Assembly: GCF_021462225.1 (NCBI RefSeq)
Contig: NC_061812.1
Span: 37,311,175 to 37,375,174 of the forward strand
Origin: Girardinichthys multiradiatus
Taxonomy: Eukaryota > Chordata > Actinopteri > Cyprinodontiformes > Goodeidae
Reading direction: 5' to 3'
Length of the DNA stretch: 64,000 nt
Positions within the stretch are counted from its first letter, which is position 1. Each line of letters opens with the position of its first letter. A program made the translations under genes and the position numbers. Of the stretch, positions 45,901-57,900 are shown one piece after another. The notes under the pieces were generated by a model that was not told the origin of the DNA, made no database searches, and saw only the letters and a program-made list of their open reading frames with translations.

Positions 45901-48900
45901 ATTGTTATACAGACTCAGAATCTGATTCATAGATAAAAAGCATCCATAATGAGCTGTTTACGACAATTTCAGCATGTTTTGTGCAATGATTATTTGTTAT
46001 ATGATCATATTGCCTGTAGTGTTTTAGGAATGTACCAATCAGCACATACTTTCCAGGAGCTGAAGATTCACCCTCTGCAGTAATTATAACTAAATCCTTA
46101 TATTTACAGCGATAAATCTCAAGACTCATTAAAACTGCAATGTTTTATTTTTCCTTTTGGTTCATAATGTGTTTTGTTTTTATCCGTTTCCGGTTGAAGT
46201 TCAGCTCTGCAACAAAGTGTCAAATTAAAGTGCAGTGCTGGAACCATGCAACCATACATGGCCATAAAGATTAGCCGGTCTCTTGCTGGGCTTTACTCCA
46301 TGTTCTTCTCCCTGATGTCATTGTGGGAAGACCCAATGCGGTGTTGACACCAGGACAGGAGCACTGATTTCAGTACCATGGAGATTGTCTCAATATGTTG
46401 TTAGCATGCTTCTTCAGCCCATCTGTCCTCTGGAAGGTGTGCTTCTCAGCTGCGGCTGATCCCAGCAGGGGAGATGCTAACTACAGGATGGGATACAGCA
46501 AGCTTAGCTGTCTGCAATTTATAATTTTATTGAATAGGTACTTTGCTCCTCACTGATCTGGTGATATGCAAGTAGACTTTCATGAAAAGGTTTTTTGGAT
46601 AATGCATCTTGAATCTAGATTCAGAATAAACAATGCTTTATCATCAGGTATGTTTTGTATATATTTAGGACCTTTTAGGCAATCCTTTGATTGGGGGGTT
46701 GACAGGAGGCACCAGGGACAAGGATTATACGCATACAGTTTCCATATGCCTGCTTTCGCAGGGACTGAAATCACTCACGACGTGATCTAATAAAATCAAT
46801 GACATCAACTGTTTAAACATGGTATTACTACATGCCATGATCCTCTTGAGGAGGCAGGCGGGGCGCCCCCCCTGTATGATGGTAGGGGAAACACTGCTAC
46901 GGTTCTCTCGTCCTTGTTTATCTTAAATGCTGTCTTCATTTGTTGTCCTTGGGCTTCTCCTTGTTTGTCATTCCTTTCTTGTCTTCTTTCTTCTGTTGTT
47001 GCTTCCTTCTACCTCCCTTCCTTCCGTCCTTCCAGCTTTCCTTCCAATCTTCCTTCCCTGTATCCTTTCTTCTTTCCTTCCTTCACTCCTACCTCGCTTC
47101 CTTCCATGTACTTTGTCTTCTTTCTCTCCTTTCTTATGTCCTACCTTCTTTCCTTCCTTCCATCCCTGACCATAGTTGAAATGTCTGATCTCAATTCATA
47201 TTAAACTTTAGTGTAATGTTGTTATACTTCTAAAACATGTTTTTGTTTGTGTTGTTGGAGCAGATGACGTCAACACTGAGAACTGTGTCAGTTTAAAGGC
47301 TAAATTAGGACCCCAGCTATCTTGTACTCCTGAAATTAGCAGCTGAGATTTCCATTAGAAGACCCGATGTTTCTGTGGTTGCCTCCTGGGATTCTGTAAC
47401 AGCTATGACGATGAGCACATATGGCCATGTGTTTATTGATTCTGGAAACCCCTCAAACTGACCAGAGTTATTTATAATCTGATGTGTGATGAAATTTCTT
47501 TCTTCTATTTTTGTCTTTTTTCCACCTCCACAACAAAGACTCATCCTAACATTTTCTTCTCCCATACAGCCTTTTATCAGTCTGCATGGCAACTATTGAG
47601 TGATGCTCAGTCAGGAAATAAAGCTTTTGACCTATTGGCTGCTTCTATTTCAGGCCGTTGAGGCATGAATCACAAATGTTCCTGTTCTATTTGTTGGGGG
47701 TAACCTGTATCCTGACAGAGAAAAATCTCCATGTCCCTGTCGTGTCTTCTCTTTCCTCTTTGTTCATGGCACATAATTACTTTTGGTCTAGTCTGTTTCA
47801 GAGAATGTCGTTGCTTGTATTATTTTGTGTTAATTTTGATCTGTTTTCTGCTGTTATTACAGAGAGAAGGCACAGTTCTACCAGCAAGCCGGCCTCCACG
47901 TCGCCCTTCCCGGTGTCGGGCAGAAACCGAAGTGCTGGCAGCGGACTAAGCTCGGGGACCCTGGCCGGAGTAACAAGTGGCGGAATCCTCGGGCGGACAT
48001 CCTCCGCCGTCACCAGCGTGTCGTCATCATCTTCATCATCATCCTCCAATCCAAAATTTCAGAAATCAGCCAAAGAAAAACCGCAAGGCATTCAGAGAAG
48101 ACCTCCCCTCGCCCCATTTAGGATGAGCCAGTCTGACAAAAGGTAAGTTTCATCCTTTATCCTATAAATCACAAAAAGCAAGCAGAATTGGTGTGTGTCT
48201 GGTGTGAGAATACAAAGCTAATGCAGGTCTGGCAACGTCATAAAGGTGCGTTCACACCAAACGCAATTTCCGTGAAAGGAGCGGCCAATTTACATGTTAT
48301 CCCTATGTAGAGGCGCGTTCAGGAGCGGCGCAGTGCGCTCCTGAACTTTTCCTAAATTCGCGTCACGTCAACCAATCAGGGACTGGATGTGGCTGTGACG
48401 TAGGGTGAAGGACCAAAGCGGAGAAGAAGCAGTTGTCAGTGATGGAGGACCAGATCATAGTGGCGGTGTGCGGCAAGCCAGAGTTGTATGACTCAACTAA
48501 TTACTTTTACCGAGACAAGTACAGAAAGGACCTGGCCTGGTTATGTTTAGACACAAATATCTTAAATTTAGGAGATGTGGACATTAAAAATCGGCAGTTT
48601 TTTTTTACTGAGCTGAGATTTATTTACTCACCGAAGACAGATGGACAGGTGTTCAGCCGCAGGGATACAGCGCCGGTAAACCGCGGTGAAGTTAGTTTGA
48701 AGTTGGATGTTCAAGCTCCGCGGAGTTAGCAGAATCTGGCTCACGGTTGATCCGATTCAGGCACTCAGATTTTCCACGATTGTTTGGTACAGAAACTTAT
48801 TGACGGTCCCTAGTGAACCACCGCGCGTCAGAAGAGGGAGCAACAGAGAGCAGCTAGCTGAAATCTGGTGCCTGACTCGGATCGGCCGTGGGCTGGATGC

Positions 48901-51900
48901 CGTTGGCTCCGCGGAGCTTGAGTGTCCGGCTTCGGGCTGGCTTCACTGCGGTCGCCGGTAGTTGGCGTCCCGGAGGCCGATTCGTCTCCCAACGCGGGGC
49001 AGCAGATCTTCGTACTGGGTCGTGGATAGACGGAAGTACTGCTGAAATCAACCGTCATCCAGACGCAGCTCCTGGAGTAGGTGGTGGTAATCTCCGAACT
49101 GTTCCCGTCCCTGAAGAATCTGGTGAACCCAGGGACATTGATGTCGGCGGCGTTTGTTGGCTCTCCACAGGTAAAACACCGTGATTATCCGTGAAATCCA
49201 TGTCCAGCATGTTCAGTTGAAACCAGAAAGCAGCAGATGGAAGCTCCTCCTATTTGATGACGCGGCGAAGCGTTGCCGCTTGTTGCCAAATGCCAACGCG
49301 GAGTTCACGGGGAATGTGAAGCGGGCAAAAGCACACAAATGAGGCGAAAAATTCGCAGAAATTGCGTTTGGTGTGAACGCACCATAACGCAGGCAGAGAC
49401 AAATGCATTGACTGTAGTCTCACATGTCTGCTTGGTAAGCACATTACAGTAACTAACACTTCGCTTTGCTCTTCAAATCTCTTATTTGTTTTTTTTAGAA
49501 ACACCTGGTATAGGGTAGCCCAGAGCTTGTTATAAAGATGAATGAGTTTAGATTATTGATATTACAACCACAGACAGGAAACCTGCTGCAAATTCAATGT
49601 TTTGAATACAGATTTGAGTCTCATTGAAATTTCCGGACTGAATAAAGGTGTTGGCTGCGAACGGTAGAACATGTCATTGTTTGCTCATTCAGTTCTGCCA
49701 GCTCTTCGTGTTCGTTATGTCATGGATCACCTCATAATACATATAAAAGATTCGGGCCTAGAGCTTGACATGTGTGCCCTTTTCAGGTACTTTTAACAAA
49801 TGGATCATGATAACAGAATTTTCTACTTTTAACATTGTGGGTAGCTGGATCAATGGAAGGATGGATGATATACAGAAATATGCAGTCAATTGAGTCCAAT
49901 CATATAGACAGATTTAAAGTCTGTTGCATTCAGTTTGATCCGAGTTATAACTGCTCTCATGTTCAGTTTATTTCGCCAATTGGTAAAAAGAAAGGAAACC
50001 CATCGGATCAGATTGAGTCGCTGACTACATGTGCCGACAGTGAACGGTTGATTGCTTCGAGTTGTTAACTTTGCAGCTATCCTTTATAATAAATGAGCAG
50101 CCATCTGCCATGATTGAATGAATGAATATGGTGATGTAGCTTGGCTGGAAACTGTATTAATATGACTTAAAAATAACACACCTTTTGTTGTCTTTGATAA
50201 ATGATCAGGTTTACGTTTTGTCCAAACAGCCCGTTTCATGCCTCCACATCCGTCTCTTACCATGCTTCTTTCTGGATCATTGTTTCGAACTCAAGGTTTG
50301 GTCCTTGCTGCCCTCTTCATCTCTGTAACCTTCTCTTCCAGCCTCACCCAAGCTGTTAAGGTGGAGAAGATGCATCTAAAGGTGGACTCGTCAGCTAAGC
50401 TGGTGCAGGCTCCATCCACCCCCGCTGCCTCCTCCTCCTCCTCTACGCCCTCCTCTAACACCACTGTGAGCACTGCCGTCATCACGACTTCCACGTCCTC
50501 ATCATCATCATCATCAGCCCCTAAACCAGGCCTTAACTGTCCCTCCATACCAAAGCCCCCATTGCTGGTATCTGGTCCGATTCCCAACGGCAAGGGCCTT
50601 CCCGCAGACAAGAAGCAGGACAGCAGCACCAGTAGCAAACGCCACGTTAACAAGAAGGTGTCAGGTCAGTTGGAAGGGAAACAGAAATAAAAAATATTTT
50701 TTATACAGTTGATGATGTTTTTGCTTATTAGTCAATTATCCCATGATTGTTTAAAGGGGCCCATAGTTGTTCTGAAATCATCTAACTCTTCTAGATATTG
50801 TTTGTGTTCCTTACACATGTAACAAAGAACAGAATTAATCTAATTAACATTTCAAAGACAGACCCTCAGTATATATTATATATAACAAAGTAGTAATGAA
50901 TGAGCTAATGTGTTTTTACCCCAACTTTTTGTGCCTGTAGAGCGTGAGTTCAATCCTGACATTCACTGTGGCGTTATGGATGCTACAGGCAGGAAACCCT
51001 GCACAAGATCACTAACATGCAAGGTAATCACTCTGCTTTTTCCTGAGCAAATGAACTATATACGCAACGTGAAACAGCATAAAGCAGGTTATATTATTCT
51101 GCTGTTTTCTTTTTCAAATTTTTAATCAATTGTTCTCCGACACAGCTTGTTTTCTGTATAATTCCCAAGAATCCTCAGGCATCATAGCTTCAGACTTCTA
51201 AACAGGGGTTTTTACCATCAAAGCAACTCAGTGACAACTGAATGTCTGTAAGCCTCTGTCACAAAACATTCCTGTCATACACCCACGATGTAAGGATCAG
51301 CAATCATCACTTGATTGGTTAAAAGGTAGCTGTTTACCATTATTAGGGCTGTTTTTTTTTTTTACTGTAATGAGAATTTCATTTATTGTGACGACGACAA
51401 ACACTACATGACAGTTACAACCCCAAATTCAAAAGGTGCTGTTACCACCGTTATCATGAGAGCAGCAATAACTATCAATATCTTTAAGCGCACTGCTCAA
51501 AAAAATTAAGAGAACACTTAAACAACACAATATAACTCCAAGTAAATCAAACTTCTGTGAAATCAAACTGTCCACTTAGGAAGCAACACTGATTGACAAT
51601 CAGTTTCACAAGATGTTGTGTAAATGGAATAGACAACAGGGAAATCTTTGGCCACAAATGGGAGTTGTGCTCACAGCCCAACTCCGTGCGTCCTGCACAG
51701 TGGCATTTGCCAGAGAACACCAGGATTGGCAAATTCGCCACAGGCGCCCTGTGCTCTTCACAGATGAAAGCAGGTTCACACTGAGCACATGTGACAGACG
51801 TGACAGAGTCTGGAGACACCGTGGAGAGCAATCTGCTGCCTGCAACATCCTTCAGCATGACTGGTTTGGCAGTGGGTCAGTAATGGTGTGGGGTGGCATT

Positions 51901-54900
51901 TCTTTGGAGGGCTGCATGGCCCTCCATGTGCTCGCCAGAGGTAGCCTGACTGCCATTAGGTACCGAGATGAGATCCTCAGACCCCTTGTGAGACCATATG
52001 CTGGTGTGGTTGGTCCTGGGTTCCTTCTAATGCAGGACAATGCTAGACCTCATGTGGCTGGAGTGTGTCAGCAGTTCCTGCAAGATGAAGACATTGAAGC
52101 TATGGACTGGCCCGCCCGTTCTCCAGACCTGAATCTGATGGAGCACATCTGGGACATCATGTCTCGTTCCATCCACCAACGTCACGTTGCACCACAGACT
52201 GTCCAGGAGTTGGCGGATTCTTTAGTCCAGGTCTGGGAGGAGATCTCTCAGGAGACCATCCACTGTCTCATCAGGAGCATGTCCAGGTGTTGTAGGGAGG
52301 TCATACACAATACTGAGCCTCATTTTGACTTGTTTTAAGGACATTACATCAAAGTTGGATCAGCATGTAGTGTGTTTTTCCACTTAAATGTTGTGTGTGA
52401 CTCCAAATCCAGGCCTCCATTGGTTAATAAATTTGATTTTAATTGATGATTTTTGTGTGATTTTGTTGTCAGCACATTCAACTTTGTACAGAACAAACTA
52501 TTCAATGAGAATATTTCATTCATTCAGATCTAGGATGTGTTATTTGAGTGTTCCCTTTATTTTTTTGAGCAGTGTATACGATTAGTGCCATAATTGTTTT
52601 GCTGTTTAGCTGGAAATATGCACTACTTAATGTCACTTTTGTCTTAAAGTATTAAAAACAGCTTGAACTATTCATTTAGTTTAAGCTGTTTTTGTGTTTG
52701 TGGGGCTTAGACTGCAGTGACGTGCAGTCCTAGCCAAACAGTCTATAGCCAATAAAGACTGCAAGGAATTTTTAAATATTTTGTATCATCCCTTCTGTTA
52801 TCGTGAAAAGCTTTCAAGTCCATATCTCACATCAGAAACTGTGAAGACGAGTCTCCTCTGACCTCCCACTGATTATTCATAGATCACATTACTGCATTGT
52901 CCTGCATATCTGTTTTTACCGTCGGTGCGGGATGACAGAAGGTGCCATGAGTATATGACTTAGACATTACGCATAAAATTTGCATCCAAAGTCTCCACAT
53001 TGTTCTTTTCAAAACAATAATGGCTGAAGAACTCAGTGTGGTGTTCCTGTTGTAAACCAAGCAAATTATTTAACCCAAACCAAAAACCTGGACCTTCTGC
53101 TATGGGAAGAGCAAGGAAAGCTGTGGGTATGAGGAGCAGCTGGGTTTAAATAGACAGGGAACATTGGGCGCAGGTGTTTCCAGTCAGCAGTGAACTCCAA
53201 ACCACTTTGACTTCACCAGAGACACAGAATCTCAAATATGAAAGCAGGCAAAGGCAGGAGTCGTCACAGTGCTTTAAGAGTCACCACACAGGGACACACA
53301 AAGGACATGGGCTGCAGCTATTGCTTTCCTTGTGTGAAGTTTCTTTTGAACCAGAGATTCTAATTTGGGATTTTCAGTAGCTCTAAGCAATAATGATCAA
53401 AACTAACAGAAGCAAACACATAAAAATCATTGCATTTGAAATCTATTACTTCAATAAATGAATTTCTGAAGATATTCTAATTTTGAGATCCACCTGTTCT
53501 GAAATAAAGTTAGGTTTTGTAAATACATAAAAGGAGTATTTGAGGATTTTTTTTAACTTGAGACAGTTGTGTTATACAGTCCAGTAGCCCAAGGTATCAT
53601 CTATGCCATATAAATTAGTGAAGCATTCATATGATTCACAGGCTCTGTGATTTACTGTTTTCTTTATTATTTTTAACGTCCCAACAGACACATTCCTTAA
53701 GCCATCGGAGGGCCGTGCCTGGACGTAGGAAGCGCTTCGACATATTGCTGGCAGAACACAAGAACAGAACAAGAGAGCGGGAGAGGGAACGAGAACTGCT
53801 CCAAACGCATTCCCAGCAAACTGCCCCTCTCAGGGACCCACACCCCTCTCCCCAGCTTGCCCCTGGCCATGACACCCACCCTGTTTCTCATGGCAACGGA
53901 CCAGCCCCTGATACCACAAAGCCTTTGTCACTCGGAAAGCCCAAATTTCACAGTCCTGGTCTTCCACGGTAAGTGCTGCCCTGCATTTGCTCAAGCAGTT
54001 TTTATTCTAATTATTTTAATAAAAGCAGTTTGCATGTTTCAGTGAACTTATTTGCCAAACTCTGTGTCAATCAGACTGAACAACTGTCATGCTGGAGGTT
54101 CCTCTGGAGATCCTTCAGTAGTCCACGAGTCACCGCACTATGCCCAGTCTGCCCCAGATGCTTTATCCAGACCCTCGAGTGATGAGGGAGAGAATGAGGA
54201 GCGGGAAGACGGCGCAGACAAACTGGACTGTCTCTATTCAGGTTACCACCCACGACCGGCAGCTGTAAGTGGTATTAACAGGCTATATGTGTATATATAA
54301 AACTACGAAGGAGGGTGGTTTGTGTTTCTCACCCAAGCTTTGTCTCTCTTCCCAGTACTGTACCTTTGGAAGTCGTCTGATTGGGAGAGGCTTTTATCCC
54401 TTTGATAGGCGATGGGACAGAGTGCGAGGTGCCCTAACCACGATGATGGAAAAGCACGTTAACTCTCAGATGTGGAAGTAAGTCTCTTTAGTTTTTGTTC
54501 AGTTTCAACTCCAGCAAGATTCCTGCACAGTCTAGAAACGTATGTAATTTGTTTTTATCATTTTCCAGCTCCTGATAAGTGTGAAAAAAAAGAGAACAGT
54601 ATGGAAAAATATTGCTAAGTTACTGACTGACTACCTTTTCCTCTCTCTAACACTTTAAGTTGAGGTTGAGTCGGAGCTGTGATTCCTCAGGTCTAAAATT
54701 CCAAACAAAGCACTGCTGTAAAAACTGCTGCACTGAAAGGACATTTAAAAACAAAAGTTTAGAAGCGGTGCTTTAGAAAATCTCCTTTCAGTCGAAGATA
54801 CTTTGTAACCTATTTGAGAAATACAAAAGTTTAAGGTTTTTCAATGGAGTTGATCTAAAAGTACTTAAGTTGCCTTGGAAACCAATTTCTGCATTTTGTG

Positions 54901-57900
54901 GTTTCAAATCCACAGATCATTAAAGCAGACTGCTATTCAAGTACCCTGTAAATGTACAATGAAAACATTTGATCTTAAATAACAATAGAAATACATTGTC
55001 TTTAAAAAACATTCATACCCCTTTTCTGCATTTTGACACGTTACAAACAAACTTCATTGTGTTTTATTAGGATTTTACTGTATGTGCTAGATCTGCAGAG
55101 GTGTTTGCAGAAAGTGAGGGAAGGCTGCTGACTGGACAGGTATTAGTCCTGTGCCCCGCAAAGCTGGCCTTTGAAAGAAAGAGAAAAGCCGTAAGGCATC
55201 TCGTTTGGAGGTTGCCACAAGGAGACACTGCGAAGAACAAAATTGAACCTTTTGGCCAAGCAAAATGCTAGCTGTAGCAGAAAACTAACACTAACCCTGA
55301 AATTGTCATCCCTACGGTAAAACATTGGGGTGGAAGCATCAGACTGTCAAGGGAGCTGGTCAGAGTTCAGGGGAAGATGAATGGACTAAGTTAGGGCCAC
55401 ACAATATATCAAGAATATATCATCACCGCAATATTGATGTGTTCAATATTCATTTGATGTGGCAAAGGATTGTCTAGAGTGAAATTATAATTGGCTAATA
55501 TATTCCAAGTGTTATGAACTTGCATTTTACATGCCAACGTAATATTTACCCAGTTGGACAGTCTCACAGCAGCAGATTCTCATACCAGACACAAATGGCA
55601 TTGCCCAAAATGCTACATGGAAAAAATGCTAAAGGTCACAGAGTGTAGGAAGCACAGCTGAGAAGGAGAGGAAAGAAAAAAATAGGCATATACTGAAACC
55701 CATATTGTTATCACAATATTTACCAATATTGTCGCCACTACATGTTTTGTTAATAGCTTACAGCCCTAAACTAAATACAAATTCACACCACATTTATCAG
55801 ATTTTTATTTGTGAAACATTTAGAACCATCATTGTTTTCCATTTCAGTCTTTGTGTTGATCTATTAGATAAAAGACCCCCAAAATACACTACCGGAGCTT
55901 TTCTCACTTAATGGGTCTCTTATTTTCATTACTATTTAAATCGTAGATTCTCACCAGGGACAACAAACCTGTGAATTATCACATGTGGAATTATGTAGTA
56001 AACAAAAAGTGTTTAATAACTCTAAATATTTTTAGATTTTTATAAAATAGCCACCCTTTGCTTTGATGACTGCTTTGATCTCTTGGCATTCTGTCTATGA
56101 GGTTCATGAGGTGGTCGTCTAAAATGGTTTTCCACAGTCTGTAGAGAGATGACATAAAAACCACACGGAGGGAGCCCAGATGTCAGTCAAATGGCCGATA
56201 CGCGCATAAAAAATGAGCAATTTGCAGCGTAGCGGGAGTTTCAAAACAATAACGGTGGATGGAGTCCGTGTAGCAGTCCTGTTGTTGGCCGAAGAAGTGC
56301 TTCGTCTCTTGTTGGTAATCATCTCTGAGGCTTTTTTTTTTTTTGCCTTAAATTCTATTGCCGACTGGTTTCGGTAGCCCCTGTTGAAGTCAGCTGATCC
56401 GGGCCAGTGACTAACTTGCTTAGCTAGTCAGAGGAGTAACACATGGAGATGGCAAAAAGTCATTTTAATCACACTACAGTTTTGAGTTTGTGTTAAAAAC
56501 CAATGGACCATATTAATCCTTATTTTTCTTTATTTTTAGGAAAATCCCCCTGGCCTTGGAGAATTCCTCTCTTGGAGCCCATAGGACAAGCACAAATTCC
56601 CACAGTAGCACTCCCTCGTCAGGCTTCCTGAGCCCCCCGGCAACCTTGCCCCAATCTCCCTATAGCCAATCTAGTGAGAGCAAGTCATCGCTCTCCTATG
56701 GGACCACCTTAAACGCTCACAGCTCCTTTCAGGGCGGGCCTGAGCACCCGGTCTATGGCACCACGCAGGCCAGACAAGTGTCTTCGTTGCCGCAGATGCC
56801 TTCAACCCACTTGTCCTCAGCCTCGTCTTCTTCAGCTCCTTCCCCAGCCTCAGGCCGGGCACCGAAGTCACGTTCATCCAGCAGCAGCACCTCTACCAAA
56901 TCATCTTCCTCATCCTTCAAACCCAAGGAGATCTCTTCTTTCTCCTCCACACCTGCCATACCCAACTCCACCAGTGGAGGAAGCACTGGAGCAAACATTA
57001 ACAGTAGCAGCACTAGCTTTAGCTCGGGAAAGAAGAGGAAGAACAGTTCTGTCATTTCTTCATCCCATTGCTCTTCTGAATCCTCTTCTAATGCCAGTTT
57101 CTCTTCATCCTCCCCCTCATTCAAGAAGAACTGTGCAAATGTCGGCAGCTCAGGGAGCACCTACCATCATAGCTCATTAGGACCTTCATCTTCGTTATCG
57201 TCCTCTCATAGTGGAGTTCACAGTGTGGGCCTAAACTGTGGCCCCAGTGTGCGGACCAACTCACTTAGTCTCAAGGCAGAGCCTTCTGGAGGCTCAGCAG
57301 GTGGTTCCTCTGGGCCACTGGCACGAGGTCCTCCCTCAGGCAGCCCCGCAGAGTCCATAAAGCGTATGAGTGTAGTAATGAACAGCAGTGACTCAACACT
57401 TTCTCTGGGGCCTTTTGTCCATCACCAGCCCACCTCCTCATCAGACCACCACACCACCTTTAGTCACCACTCCTCAGATGGGCGCCTGGAGGCTAAGAAG
57501 CGCAAAAGCTCTTCTGCTTCCAGTGGCATTAACAGCGGAGGTGGTAGTCTAGGAAGGGAAGGAGCGGCAGGAGGAACTGGACCGGGCAGACCCAAAATAA
57601 CAAAGTCCCCTGCTCTTAATAATATCCATGGGAAGCATGGTCGAAGCATTCCAGGGACGCCAGGTCTACCCAACAATTCTCATTTACATCAGGTTGGTGT
57701 TAATAAATTGTGGTTGTTTCATTAAAGAGTAATGTTGGCTTAGATTAACTTCTCCAATCTGCACTGCTTTATTTATCTGACTAAATAAGGAGACAGCAGA
57801 AAGTAAAAAGCAGTTTTCTACGACTGAATGAATGAATCCATTAAAACCACGATCAGAATCAGATAACCTTTTTAATGCTAAGATTATAGACTTCATTTTT

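Noticed and set aside
46914..47204. Three overlapping Ser/Phe/Leu-rich frames
   Set aside because: Caused by the polypyrimidine tract in all three frames.
47658..47862. ORF extension upstream of ATXN7 exon 4
   Set aside because: The conserved ERRH zinc-finger end begins exactly after the acceptor at 47862. The upstream part is intron.
50238..50341. ORF extension upstream of ATXN7 exon 5, with a hydrophobic signal-like start
   Set aside because: It precedes a clear TTCTCTTCCAG acceptor, and the phase fits joining at 50342. Ataxin-7 is nuclear, so a signal peptide makes no sense.
56753..57160. Long opposite-strand acidic frame over ATXN7 exon 10
   Set aside because: Shadow of the serine-rich coding strand (Ser codons read as Glu/Asp-rich complement).
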